Shown one piece after another: positions 1 to 6,313 of a DNA stretch of 7,085 nucleotides. Origin of the DNA: an uncultured Synergistia bacterium (GTDB lineage Bacteria > Eremiobacterota > SpSt-956 > JAKJGF01); NCBI GenBank assembly GCA_937888925.1, contig CALARM010000647.1, forward strand, positions 1 through 7,085. Direction: 5' to 3'. The stretch's first letter is position 1; the number at the start of each line of letters is the position of its first letter. A program made the translations under genes and the position numbers. The notes beneath the pieces are model-generated. The model had not been told where the DNA came from. It was given only the letters and a program-made list of their open reading frames with translations, and did not search any database.

Positions 1-204
1 GCAGAAATGTTATCTGTTGTCATTCAGGTAATATCGTTTAAAACTACAGGTAAAAGGGTATTTAAAATGAGTCCCATACATCATCATTTTGAAAAACTCG
101 GTTATCATGAAACTACTATTACATTGAGATTTTGTCTGATATCAATGCTCCTGGCTATTGGAGGCTTTAATTTATTCCTGGCAACAGGAGTGATTGGAAA
201 ATGA
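1..204 (+). CDS. mraY: MraY, phospho-MurNAc-pentapeptide transferase (C-terminal part)
   Basis: The frame is open from the first base, so the gene begins upstream and only the last 67 codons are visible. MraY is an integral membrane enzyme that transfers phospho-MurNAc-pentapeptide from UDP to undecaprenyl phosphate, giving lipid I. The visible part has the family's [19 protein letters not shown] stretch and the HHH motif (IHHHFE), a conserved cytoplasmic element near the active site. It also shows the final membrane helix (about [22 protein letters not shown]) and ends a few residues later, as the family normally does. Its place directly before murD matches the standard dcw order. Identity is secure; only the start is missing. 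Confidence 0.97.
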   Translation, partial: AEMLSVVIQVISFKTTGKRVFKMSPIHHHFEKLGYHETTITLRFCLISMLLAIGGFNLFLATGVIGK

Positions 205-230
205 CGGTACAGAAAATTTATATGAGAATC

Positions 231-251
231 GTGAAAGGTGAAGAGTGAAGA
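231..251. repeat. GTGAARR heptamer tandem repeat (3 units)
   Basis: Three consecutive 7-base units read GTGAAAG, GTGAAGA and GTGAAGA. They lie in the non-coding gap between mraY and murD, and a similar purine-rich stretch continues for a few bases. The period is the same as that of the CGCGTYA repeat in this gap. No function can be read from it. Confidence 0.6.
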
Positions 252-275
252 GAGGAACTCGTTTTTATTTTTCGT

Positions 276-295
276 TGTGACCATCAGGTCATGGT
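276..295 (+). other. Short inverted repeats, two alternative small hairpins
   Basis: TGACC (278-282) and GGTCA (287-291) can pair around a 4-base loop. The overlapping ACCAT (280-284) and ATGGT (291-295) can pair around a 6-base loop, so the two folds exclude each other. Each stem is only 5 bp and no T-run follows, so this is not a recognisable terminator. It could be an operator or mRNA structure ahead of murD, or chance. Confidence 0.25.
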
Positions 296-319
296 AGTTT
301 ATATATTATTAGATAATTA

Positions 320-336
320 CGCGTCATGCGTTACGA
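320..336. repeat. CGCGTYA heptamer repeat, copy upstream of murD
   Basis: CGCGTCA (320-326) is followed directly by the one-mismatch unit TGCGTTA (327-333) and a trailing CGA. The same heptamer, three times and also ending in CGA, occurs at 5012 upstream of ftsZ. It ends three bases before the murD ribosome binding site. Confidence 0.6.
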
Positions 337-338
337 TT

Positions 339-345
339 GGGGAGT
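339..345 (+). promoter_or_regulatory. Ribosome binding site that sets the murD start
   Basis: GGGGAGT lies 6 bases before GTG at 352. An in-frame TTG at 337 would give five more codons but has no Shine-Dalgarno sequence ahead of it and would overlap this site. The GTG is therefore preferred. Confidence 0.7.
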
Positions 346-351
346 GAGTCG

Positions 352-1758
352 GTGGCTGACAGATTAATAGATATTTCCGGCCTGAAAAAAGTTTCAGTAC
401 TTGGTATGGGAAGAAGCGGTCTGGAAGTAGCAAAATTCTTTTCTTCTAAGAATATTCCCGTTTTTTTAAGTGACATGGCAGATAGTAATAAATTGAGCAA
501 AACTCTTTCTATTCTGGATGAACTGAATATAAATTATGAAACAGGGGGACACAGTGAGAGAGCCTGGAAAGATGCTTCACTTGTCGTTATAAGCCCCGGT
601 ATATCTATTGAAAGTGACATAGTAAAAGAGATTACAGAAAGAAACATACCTGTTATAAGTGAACTGGAACTGGCTTTTCAACTTTCTTTAGCTCCTTTTA
701 TAGCTGTCACGGGAACTAACGGTAAATCTACAACTACTACCCTGACAGGTAATTTCCTGTCAGCCGGCGGGTTTGATGTGATTGTAGGAGGTAATATCGG
801 TATACCTCTTGTAGAAAAAGCCTATAGTACTACAGAAAAGCATATAATTGTCGCAGAGGTGAGCAGTTTTCAGCTTGAAACAGTCAAATATTTCAGACCC
901 TCTGTGAGTCTGTTGCTCAATATAACTTCAGACCACCTGGACAGACACGGTACCCTGGAGAATTATCTGGATTTTAAATGCCGTATCTTTAAACACCAGC
1001 AGGAGGGAGATTATGTTGTAATTAATTATGATGATCCTCTTCTGATGGGAGTTGTCGATAAAATCAGGGCAGAAATATTTTATTTCAGCACATGTTCTGA
1101 AGTTCCCAGAGGTATGTATGTTAATAATGACAGGATATATTATAAAAATGGCTCACATTCCAGTGAAGTATGTCATATAAAAGAACTGCCTCTGCCGGGA
1201 GAACATAATTTAAAAAATACTATGGCAGCAATGATGGCTTCTATTTTATACGGAGTATCTTCCAGGGATATAGTCAATAGTTTTTCTTCTGTTAAAGGGC
1301 TCAGACATCGTATAGAATTTGTTGCAGATATAGAAGGGGTACGATTTATTGACGACTCGAAAGGTACCAATCCTGATGCAGTTATAGCTGCTCTTAATGC
1401 CTTTAAAGAACCTGCCGTGCTGATTGCCGGAGGGGTAGATAAGAACATGGATTTTTCCTCCATGTGTGAAATGATATCTCACAGGGTAAAAGGTCTGGTT
1501 TTAATGGGCAGTACCAGTGATATACTCTATAAAGGTTGTTCCGGCAACGGTCTTACAAATATAACAAGAGTTTTTTCCATAGAAGAAGCAGTAAGAAAAG
1601 CTTTTTCTATGTCAGAACCGGGAGATATAGTAATACTTTCGCCGGGAGGAGCAAGCTTCGATATGTTCAAAAATGCAGAAGATAGAGGAGAAAAGTTTGT
1701 AGAAGCAGTTAAAGATCTAAAAGACTCACTTAATAACGGAGCAGGCAAATTTGAGTAG
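352..1758 (+). CDS. murD: MurD, UDP-MurNAc-L-alanine:D-glutamate ligase
   Basis: A cytoplasmic ATP-dependent ligase that adds D-glutamate to UDP-MurNAc-L-Ala in peptidoglycan precursor synthesis. From the GTG at 352 the protein has 468 residues, close to the family's usual 440-460. The N-terminal Rossmann-like domain opens with VSVLGMGRSG near residue 14. The ATP loop VTGTNGKST is at about 119-127, followed by NIGIPL and EVSSFQLE. LNITSDHLDRHG leads to the lysine in LDFKCRIF (about K209), expected to be carbamylated and to bind magnesium. The C-terminal domain shows LPGEHNLKN, DDSKGTNPDA (about 334-343), IAGGVDKN and LSPGGASFDMFKNAEDRG (about 429-446). ftsW starts 16 bases later, so the two are probably co-transcribed. 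The gene looks intact. Confidence 0.97.
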   Translation: MADRLIDISGLKKVSVLGMGRSGLEVAKFFSSKNIPVFLSDMADSNKLSKTLSILDELNINYETGGHSERAWKDASLVVISPGISIESDIVKEITERNIPVISELELAFQLSLAPFIAVTGTNGKSTTTTLTGNFLSAGGFDVIVGGNIGIPLVEKAYSTTEKHIIVAEVSSFQLETVKYFRPSVSLLLNITSDHLDRHGTLENYLDFKCRIFKHQQEGDYVVINYDDPLLMGVVDKIRAEIFYFSTCSEVPRGMYVNNDRIYYKNGSHSSEVCHIKELPLPGEHNLKNTMAAMMASILYGVSSRDIVNSFSSVKGLRHRIEFVADIEGVRFIDDSKGTNPDAVIAALNAFKEPAVLIAGGVDKNMDFSSMCEMISHRVKGLVLMGSTSDILYKGCSGNGLTNITRVFSIEEAVRKAFSMSEPGDIVILSPGGASFDMFKNAEDRGEKFVEAVKDLKDSLNNGAGKFE

Positions 1759-1774
1759 CCGGTAAGTGGTAATT

Positions 1775-3010
1775 ATGACAGAAAAAGACATAACTAAAAA
1801 TATAGAAAATAGTGATACTTCTGATAGAGTTTATGGTATAGACTGGGGATTTTTTCTTGTTACCATAATTCTGGTATGTTTTGGCCTTGTTATGGTCTAC
1901 AGCTCCAGTTCAGTTGAAGCAGCCAGTTCATCTATGTATAATTATAACGGATATTACTATTTTACAAGGCAATTAAGAGGTGTGGCTATTGGCCTTGCCG
2001 GTATCTTTATTATTATGAAGATAAAACTTGAGAATATAAAGAAACTGGCTTTACCTTCCCTGCTAATCTCTATATTATTACTGGTTCTGGTTCTTTTCAT
2101 AGGTGTTGAGAGAAACGGAGCCGTAAGATGGATAGAGATTGCAGGTTTTTCTCTCCAGCCCTCTGAATTATGTAAAGTATCTCTGGTGCTTTTCATGGCA
2201 TCTTATCTGTCTGAGAGTAAAAAGAGAATATATAGTTTCTGGCTTGGTGTGGTGCCATTGCTTTTTGTTGGAGGCATAATTTTTGTTTTAGTAGAAAAAC
2301 AGCCTGATTTAGGGACTGTTATAGCTATTGGACTTGGTTTTATGTTTATGCTTTATCTTGCAGGCATAAGACGTTTTTATTTGATATCTATGTCTGTTAT
2401 AGCATGTTCTGTCGGTACGGTTCTCATTATGGCAAAGCCTTACAGAATGGCCCGTATGATGTCTTTTATGGATCCATGGAAAGCTCCTGAAACGGCAGGT
2501 TTTCAGATAATACAATCCCTTCTTGCCATCGGATCCGGCGGGTTATGGGGAGCAGGCTTCGGCCAGAGCAGGCAAAAACTCTTTTACCTTCCGGAACAGC
2601 ATACAGATTTTATTTTTGCCATTATAGGTGAAGAGCTTGGTTTTGCCGGTGTTTTATTTACTATTCTTCTCTTTTTGATTTTTGCTTACCTGGGTTTTAA
2701 AATAGCTCTTTCCCGGAAAGATCTCTTTTCTTATCTGGTAGCGGCAGGTCTGACAGGAAGTATTGTAATACAGGCTTTTGTGAATATGGGAGTAGCATCT
2801 GGAATTCTGCCCCTTACAGGTATGACACTTCCTTTTATCAGTTTCGGCAGTACTTCTATGATCATATCACTCTGGTCGGCAGGTATAATACTTAATATTT
2901 CTGCTTCTCCCACTATGTCCAGAAATAAAAAGAAGTCTCTTCCGGTAAGAAGAAAAACATCGACCACTAAACTGAGAAAGTCTGGAAAGAATATGTACTC
3001 TCTGGCATGA
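1775..3010 (+). CDS. ftsW: FtsW, SEDS-family septal peptidoglycan polymerase
   Basis: A polytopic membrane glycosyltransferase of the SEDS family (FtsW/RodA/SpoVE) that polymerises lipid II at the division site with a class B penicillin-binding protein. The ATG at 1775 gives 411 residues; an in-frame GTG at 1766 would add three, and neither has a strong Shine-Dalgarno sequence. About ten hydrophobic segments are visible, the first near residues 25-43. Diagnostic stretches are NGAVRWIEIAGFSLQPSE, KQPDLGT, GGLWGAGFGQSRQKLFYLPEQHTDFIF and LPFISFGSTSMI near 353-363. The aspartate of HTDFIF (about D278) is the expected catalytic residue. The tail is short, basic and cytoplasmic. SpoVE, the sporulation paralogue, cannot be excluded from sequence alone, but the dcw position favours FtsW. 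The stop lies 10 bases before ftsQ. Confidence 0.94.
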   Translation: MTEKDITKNIENSDTSDRVYGIDWGFFLVTIILVCFGLVMVYSSSSVEAASSSMYNYNGYYYFTRQLRGVAIGLAGIFIIMKIKLENIKKLALPSLLISILLLVLVLFIGVERNGAVRWIEIAGFSLQPSELCKVSLVLFMASYLSESKKRIYSFWLGVVPLLFVGGIIFVLVEKQPDLGTVIAIGLGFMFMLYLAGIRRFYLISMSVIACSVGTVLIMAKPYRMARMMSFMDPWKAPETAGFQIIQSLLAIGSGGLWGAGFGQSRQKLFYLPEQHTDFIFAIIGEELGFAGVLFTILLFLIFAYLGFKIALSRKDLFSYLVAAGLTGSIVIQAFVNMGVASGILPLTGMTLPFISFGSTSMIISLWSAGIILNISASPTMSRNKKKSLPVRRKTSTTKLRKSGKNMYSLA

Positions 3011-3020
3011 GGCGAGAATT

Positions 3021-3857
3021 ATGACTGATACTAATAATAGAAGAAAATTTCGTATAATAGACGGAGGAAAGATTTCTTCTCATAAAAAAGAAGATACCTT
3101 CAGAATATTTCTGATAATAATTATTTTATGTATAAATCAGTTCATATTCTGTGAGTCAGATTTTTTCCTTATAAGAGAGATTGCCGTTACAGGTTCAAAG
3201 TATATTCCTGTAGAGAAAATAGTAGAAAACTCTCAGGTCGTGAAGCAGAATATCTGGTATATAATTTTTGATAAAGGTTCTGCAGGATCGTCCCGGGTGG
3301 TTAAACGATTAAAAGATATACCATGGATCAGTAATATATCACTTCAATTTGAGCTTCCTGACAGGATAATTATAAATATTAAAGAAAGGCAGCCTATAGC
3401 CATAGTAAAAACTGATGATAGCTCTTTTTATATTGATGAAGAAGGAATCATTGTTTCAACTGTAGATACGTTGAATAACTGGAATTTTCCTGTTATAAGA
3501 GGGCTTGATAAAGATATATTTCTTGGCAAAAAATTAATTGTTAATAATTTAGATACTTTAATACTATGTTTGAAATCCTTTGATTCTACTGTAGTAGAGA
3601 ATTTTCCCGAAGTTGAAGTCGATGGAAAAGGTGATATCATTCTTTACTCAAGAAATAATATTAAATTTAATCTCGGTGGAGATAAAAAAGAAATACCTGA
3701 AAAACTTTCTTTACTTCCATCTATTTCGCAAAGTATATCGGATAAAGGACTTGCTATAGAGTCAGTTGACATGAGATATAAGAGATTTGTTCTTAAGCTT
3801 CATGGCACTCCTAAAAAAAATGATAAGGAAATCAGTGTTGTTCGTAAAGAGGATTGA
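3021..3857 (+). CDS. ftsQ: FtsQ/DivIB, division protein with POTRA domain
   Basis: A bitopic division protein that, with FtsL and FtsB/DivIC, connects the cytoplasmic ring to the septal wall-synthesis enzymes. The 278 residues comprise a basic cytoplasmic tail (1-26), one membrane helix (about 27-44, FRIFLIIIILCINQFIF) and an external POTRA domain from about 49. The POTRA part has FFLIREIAVTGSKYIPVEKI, then IPWISNISLQFELPDRIIINIKERQPIA (about 100-127), the most conserved stretch of the family. The following beta domain carries YIDEEGII and FPVIRGL and ends with IESVDMRYKRFVLKL near 246-260. GAGGCGAG just before the ATG is the likely ribosome binding site and overlaps the ftsW stop. A run of eight A bases (3813-3820) is near the 3' end. 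DivIB is the name used in Firmicutes. Confidence 0.92.
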   Translation: MTDTNNRRKFRIIDGGKISSHKKEDTFRIFLIIIILCINQFIFCESDFFLIREIAVTGSKYIPVEKIVENSQVVKQNIWYIIFDKGSAGSSRVVKRLKDIPWISNISLQFELPDRIIINIKERQPIAIVKTDDSSFYIDEEGIIVSTVDTLNNWNFPVIRGLDKDIFLGKKLIVNNLDTLILCLKSFDSTVVENFPEVEVDGKGDIILYSRNNIKFNLGGDKKEIPEKLSLLPSISQSISDKGLAIESVDMRYKRFVLKLHGTPKKNDKEISVVRKED

Positions 3858-3860
3858 CCT

Positions 3861-4613
3861 ATGGATGAAATAAAAACAGGAAATAATATGAAGAACTGGC
3901 AGATCCCTGTATCTATTGCTTTTGTATTGCTTGGAATTGTTATTGTAATTCAATTCAGAGTTCAGCAAAAGGAAGGCTTTCCCTATTCTTCTGTGCCTGT
4001 GGCAAAACTTGCCAGTGTAATAAACCAGCTTGAAGAAGAAAGAAACAAGCTTCAGGCTGAAGTACAATCACAGAGAGAGCAACTCAATCGATATGATGAT
4101 GTTACTTCAAAGGATCTCAGCCAGTTGAAGACATTAAAAGAACAGGTTTTAAATGCCAGACTTGTTGCAGGTCTTGTTCCTGTTAAAGGAGAAGGCATAG
4201 TTGTTCTCCTGCAGGACAGCCTTATGTCTCCCCAGGGAAATGAAGATCCTTACTTTTTTTTAGTTCATGACGTAGATTTAAGGAGTCTTATAACAGAATT
4301 ATGGTCTGCAGGTGCAGAGGCTATATCAATAAATGATCAGAGGGTTATAGCCACAACATCTATAAGATGTGTGGGACCTGCCATACTGGTCAATACCAAT
4401 CGCCTTGTACCTCCTTATGAGATAAAGGCAATAGGAGCTGCTGAAAAACTGGAAACTGCTCTCAGAATGACAGGGGGGTATGTAGATTCTATGGCATTAA
4501 GTATCAGAAATGGTGTTTCTGTAAATATAACTCAACAGAAGAATATTAAAATTTCTGCTTATAACGGCCCTCTGGTGTTTCAATATGCCATACCTGATAG
4601 AGAAGGAGAATAG
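3861..4613 (+). CDS. DUF881 family membrane protein (YlxW-like)
   Basis: A 250-residue protein of the DUF881 family, of unknown biochemical function and found next to sbp and ftsZ in many Firmicutes and Actinobacteria. One membrane helix (about 14-32, PVSIAFVLLGIVIVIQF) is followed by a predicted coiled coil (about 50-100, with QLEEERNKLQAEVQSQREQL). The DUF881 domain (about 102-246) includes GLVPVKGEGIVVLLQDS, HDVDLRSLITELWSAGAEAISINDQR, GPAILVNTNRLVPPYEIKAIG and MTGGYVDSM. The bulk should lie outside the membrane. AAAGAGG ends 8 bases before the ATG at 3861 and supports it; an in-frame ATG at 3888 is a weaker alternative. It starts 3 bases after ftsQ and ends 4 bases before sbp. Many relatives have two tandem DUF881 genes here; only one is present. 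Confidence 0.88.
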   Translation: MDEIKTGNNMKNWQIPVSIAFVLLGIVIVIQFRVQQKEGFPYSSVPVAKLASVINQLEEERNKLQAEVQSQREQLNRYDDVTSKDLSQLKTLKEQVLNARLVAGLVPVKGEGIVVLLQDSLMSPQGNEDPYFFLVHDVDLRSLITELWSAGAEAISINDQRVIATTSIRCVGPAILVNTNRLVPPYEIKAIGAAEKLETALRMTGGYVDSMALSIRNGVSVNITQQKNIKISAYNGPLVFQYAIPDREGE

Positions 4614-4617
4614 TTTT

Positions 4618-4968
4618 ATGTTATTACCGTTACTTGGAGTATGTATCGGCCTTATAATAGGCTATATTCTTCCTCCTATTAATATACCTGTTGTATATAC
4701 AAGATATATTTCCGTAGCATTTCTTGCAGGACTTGATACTGTTACAGGGGCATGGAGAGCAGGACTTGAACATAATTTTTGTCTCAACACTTTTATCCTG
4801 GGATTTACTACCAATACAGCACTGGCTGCATTTTTAACCTATACGGGAGATAAAATGGGCGTTGATTTTTATCTTGCAGTTGTTGTTACATTTGGAGTCA
4901 GAGTTTTTACTAATTTTGCTGCTATCAGGAGGTGCCTGTATAAGTTATATTTCTCCCGTACAAAATAA
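4618..4968 (+). CDS. sbp: Sbp-type small membrane protein (DUF1290)
   Basis: A 116-residue integral membrane protein of the DUF1290 family, called small basic protein (Sbp) in Bacillus subtilis, where it lies between divIB and ftsZ. Its function is not established. The sequence reads as four hydrophobic segments (about 3-20, 28-44, 54-75 and 83-103). The family hallmarks are YISVAFLAGLDTVTGAWRAGLE, ILGFTTNTALAAFLTYTGDKMGVDFYLAVVVTFGVRVFTNFAAIRR and a basic C-terminus. The start is the ATG at 4618: AGAAGGAGAA (4601-4610) is an excellent Shine-Dalgarno sequence for it. An upstream in-frame ATG at 4585 would overlap the DUF881 gene by 29 bases and has no such site. It is the last gene of the tightly packed block before the ftsZ leader. 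Confidence 0.9.
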   Translation: MLLPLLGVCIGLIIGYILPPINIPVVYTRYISVAFLAGLDTVTGAWRAGLEHNFCLNTFILGFTTNTALAAFLTYTGDKMGVDFYLAVVVTFGVRVFTNFAAIRRCLYKLYFSRTK

Positions 4969-5011
4969 ATGGGAGGAAATTTTAGACCTGATGAAGTTTT
5001 TGCTTAATCAT

Positions 5012-5034
5012 CGCGTTACGCGTTACGCGTCACG
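5012..5034. repeat. CGCGTYA heptamer repeat (3 units), copy upstream of ftsZ
   Basis: CGCGTTA (5012-5018), CGCGTTA (5019-5025) and CGCGTCA (5026-5032) follow one another and end in CGA. This GC-rich island stands out sharply in an otherwise very AT-rich gap. A shorter, partly decayed copy lies at 320-336. Confidence 0.75.
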
Positions 5035-5062
5035 ATAAATTAATCATTTTGTTTATTGTTAT

Positions 5063-5085
5063 TTATTATTAAAAATTATTATTAA
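5063..5085. repeat. 10-base direct repeat in the ftsZ leader
   Basis: TTATTATTAA occurs twice (5063-5072 and 5076-5085), separated by AAA. The palindrome TTAATTAA (5082-5089) overlaps the second copy. The region 5035-5137 is almost all A and T, so this may simply reflect composition. It could also serve as an UP-element-like or protein-binding stretch just upstream of the proposed ftsZ promoter. Confidence 0.35.
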
Positions 5086-5093
5086 TTAAATAG

Positions 5094-5123
5094 TTAAAAG
5101 GGAATTAAAAATTTATATAGAAT
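5094..5123 (+). promoter_or_regulatory. Possible housekeeping promoter for ftsZ
   Basis: TTAAAA (5094-5099, four of six matches to the -35 consensus) and TAGAAT (5118-5123, five of six matches to TATAAT) are 18 bases apart. They lie about 30 bases upstream of the ftsZ start codon. The long AT-rich tract ahead and the 187-base gap after sbp make a dedicated ftsZ promoter reasonable. In DNA this AT-rich, such matches also arise by chance. Confidence 0.35.
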
Positions 5124-5137
5124 AAAAGTACTATTCG

Positions 5138-5145
5138 AAAGGGGG
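5138..5145 (+). promoter_or_regulatory. Strong ribosome binding site of ftsZ
   Basis: AAAGGGGG lies 10 bases before the ATG at 5156 and fixes the ftsZ start. Confidence 0.8.
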
Positions 5146-5155
5146 ATAAACTTTA

Positions 5156-6223
5156 ATGGACCAGCAGGGTTTAGGAATAGAAAAACAGGCTATCATAAAG
5201 GTAGTAGGTGTGGGCGGTGGCGGATGTAATGCAGTTACCCGAATGATTGAAATGGGTGTCCAGGGTGTCGAATTTATAGCCATTAATACAGATGCTCAGG
5301 CTTTAGATATGTGTAAAGCTGATTTAAAGATTCAGGTTGGAGCCAAACTGACCAGAGGTTTAGGTGCGGGAGCCAGACCGGAAATAGGTCAGCAGGCAGC
5401 AGAAGAAAACAGAGAAGATATAATAAATGCTTTACAGGGTGCTGATATGGTCTTTATTACCGCAGGTATGGGAGGAGGTACAGGGACAGGTGGAGCACCT
5501 GTCGTGGCGGAAGTTGCCAAAAATACGGGAGCTCTCACAGTGGGAGTCGTTACCAAACCTTTTTCTTTTGAATTACGGCAGAAAATGAAACTGGCTGAAG
5601 AAGGTATTGCAAGACTGGAAAATAAAGTAGATACTCTGATTACCATACCAAATGATAGACTTGTTCAGGTAGTTGAAAAGAAAACTACTTTTCGCGAAGC
5701 TATGAGAGAAGCGGATGATATTTTAAGACAGGCAGTTCAGGGTATATCAGATTTGATAGTTATACCGGGAGAAATAAATCTTGATTTTGCCGATGTTAAA
5801 ACTATAATGAGTAATGCAGGTTCAGCCTGGATGGGTATCGGTATAGGCACAGGTGATACCAGAGCAGTAGATGCAGCCAGAGCAGCCATCTCCAGCCCTC
5901 TCCTTGAGACAAATATCAACGGAGCAAGAGGAGTACTGTTCAATATTACAGGCGGGGAAGATCTGACACTTGCCGAGATTAATGCAGCTTCAGAGCTTAT
6001 TGCAGACGCAGTCGATCAGGAAGCTACAGTTATTTTCGGAACAGCCTGTGACGAAACTATGGAAGCAGATGTGAAAATTATTGTAGTTGCTACAGGGTTT
6101 GGCAGTATGAAAGCACCTGAAGTTCCAAGGACTGCCAAAACCACTGTGATAACTCCTCCGAGAAAACCTACTTTCTCTACTTCAGATATAGATATTCCTG
6201 CTTTTTTAAGAAGGAGAGATTAG
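5156..6223 (+). CDS. ftsZ: FtsZ, tubulin-like division GTPase
   Basis: A cytoplasmic GTPase that polymerises into the Z-ring and recruits the division machinery. The 355 residues are all assignable. The N-terminal nucleotide-binding domain shows [15 protein letters not shown] (16-30), [19 protein letters not shown] and the tubulin signature [12 protein letters not shown] (104-115). IPNDRL and [16 protein letters not shown] follow. The T7 loop with the catalytic aspartates is [11 protein letters not shown] (208-218; N208, D210, D213). The C-terminal domain has [19 protein letters not shown] and IVVATGF. A short linker of roughly 25 residues leads to the tail peptide [12 protein letters not shown], the docking site for partners such as FtsA or SepF. 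Substitutions such as R74 and W225 are mildly unusual. ftsZ stands apart from the upstream genes by 187 bases and may have its own promoter. Confidence 0.98.
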   Translation: MDQQGLGIEKQAIIKVVGVGGGGCNAVTRMIEMGVQGVEFIAINTDAQALDMCKADLKIQVGAKLTRGLGAGARPEIGQQAAEENREDIINALQGADMVFITAGMGGGTGTGGAPVVAEVAKNTGALTVGVVTKPFSFELRQKMKLAEEGIARLENKVDTLITIPNDRLVQVVEKKTTFREAMREADDILRQAVQGISDLIVIPGEINLDFADVKTIMSNAGSAWMGIGIGTGDTRAVDAARAAISSPLLETNINGARGVLFNITGGEDLTLAEINAASELIADAVDQEATVIFGTACDETMEADVKIIVVATGFGSMKAPEVPRTAKTTVITPPRKPTFSTSDIDIPAFLRRRD

Positions 6224-6237
6224 TGGCAATGTGGAAT

Positions 6238-6243
6238 TATAAT
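6238..6243 (+). promoter_or_regulatory. Perfect -10-like hexamer after ftsZ
   Basis: TATAAT sits 15 bases after the ftsZ stop and about 50 bases before the next gene. No acceptable -35 element lies 16 to 18 bases upstream, and there is no TG extension. It is at best a weak promoter for the downstream gene. Confidence 0.2.
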
Positions 6244-6263
6244 AGTGTAACATGATACACGAG

Positions 6264-6294
6264 AGGAGGTTTTGGCCGGCATGGCCGAAATATT
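6264..6294 (+). promoter_or_regulatory. Ribosome binding site separated from its start codon by a hairpin
   Basis: AGGAGG (6264-6269) is a near-perfect Shine-Dalgarno sequence but lies 25 bases before the ATG at 6295. The bases between can form an 8-bp stem: TTTTGGCC (6270-6277) pairs with GGCCGAAA (6283-6290), including one G-U pair, around the loop GGCAT. Folding would leave only four unpaired bases (6291-6294) before the ATG. This would restore a workable distance or permit control of translation. The site is equally placed, at 10 bases, for the ATG at 6281 that opens a short leader frame. Confidence 0.5.
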
Positions 6295-6313
6295 ATGGGG
6301 TATGATGGTATAA
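6281..6313 (+). CDS. Possible 10-codon leader peptide overlapping the next gene
   Basis: The ATG at 6281 lies 10 bases after AGGAGG, a better spacing than that of the main gene. It opens the frame MAEILWGMMV, which stops at 6311-6313, 16 bases inside the following gene. It may be a leader whose translation is coupled to the gene. Alternatively it may be the true N-terminus in a shifted frame, since one additional G in the run at 6297-6300 would join the two, or it may be incidental. Nothing in the peptide suggests a function. Confidence 0.25.
   Translation: MAEILWGMMV

Noticed and set aside
250..272. Possible terminator after mraY (GAG...CTC followed by a T-rich stretch)
   Set aside because: The stem is only 3 bp, and the T-rich stretch is interrupted and not preceded by a stable hairpin.
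337..351. TTG at 337 as the murD start
   Set aside because: It overlaps the evident ribosome binding site and has none of its own; GTG at 352 fits far better.
1173..1748. Open frames on the minus strand inside murD
   Set aside because: They are antisense shadows of a clearly functional murD, with no recognisable protein features or start signals.
3813..3820. A8 run near the ftsQ 3' end, with T8 at 4254-4261 and A8 at 6635-6642, as slippage sites
   Set aside because: Such runs are expected in AT-rich coding DNA, the frames are intact across all three, and there is no sign of a programmed shift.
4585..4617. ATG at 4585 as the sbp start
   Set aside because: It would overlap the DUF881 gene by 29 bases, lacks a Shine-Dalgarno sequence and adds residues not typical of DUF1290. 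The ATG at 4618 has an excellent site.
4986..5011. GATGA...TCATC inverted repeat after sbp as a terminator
   Set aside because: The stem is short with a large loop, and no T-run follows.
5389..5943. Open frames on the minus strand inside ftsZ
   Set aside because: They mirror the conserved ftsZ coding sequence and show low-complexity translations.
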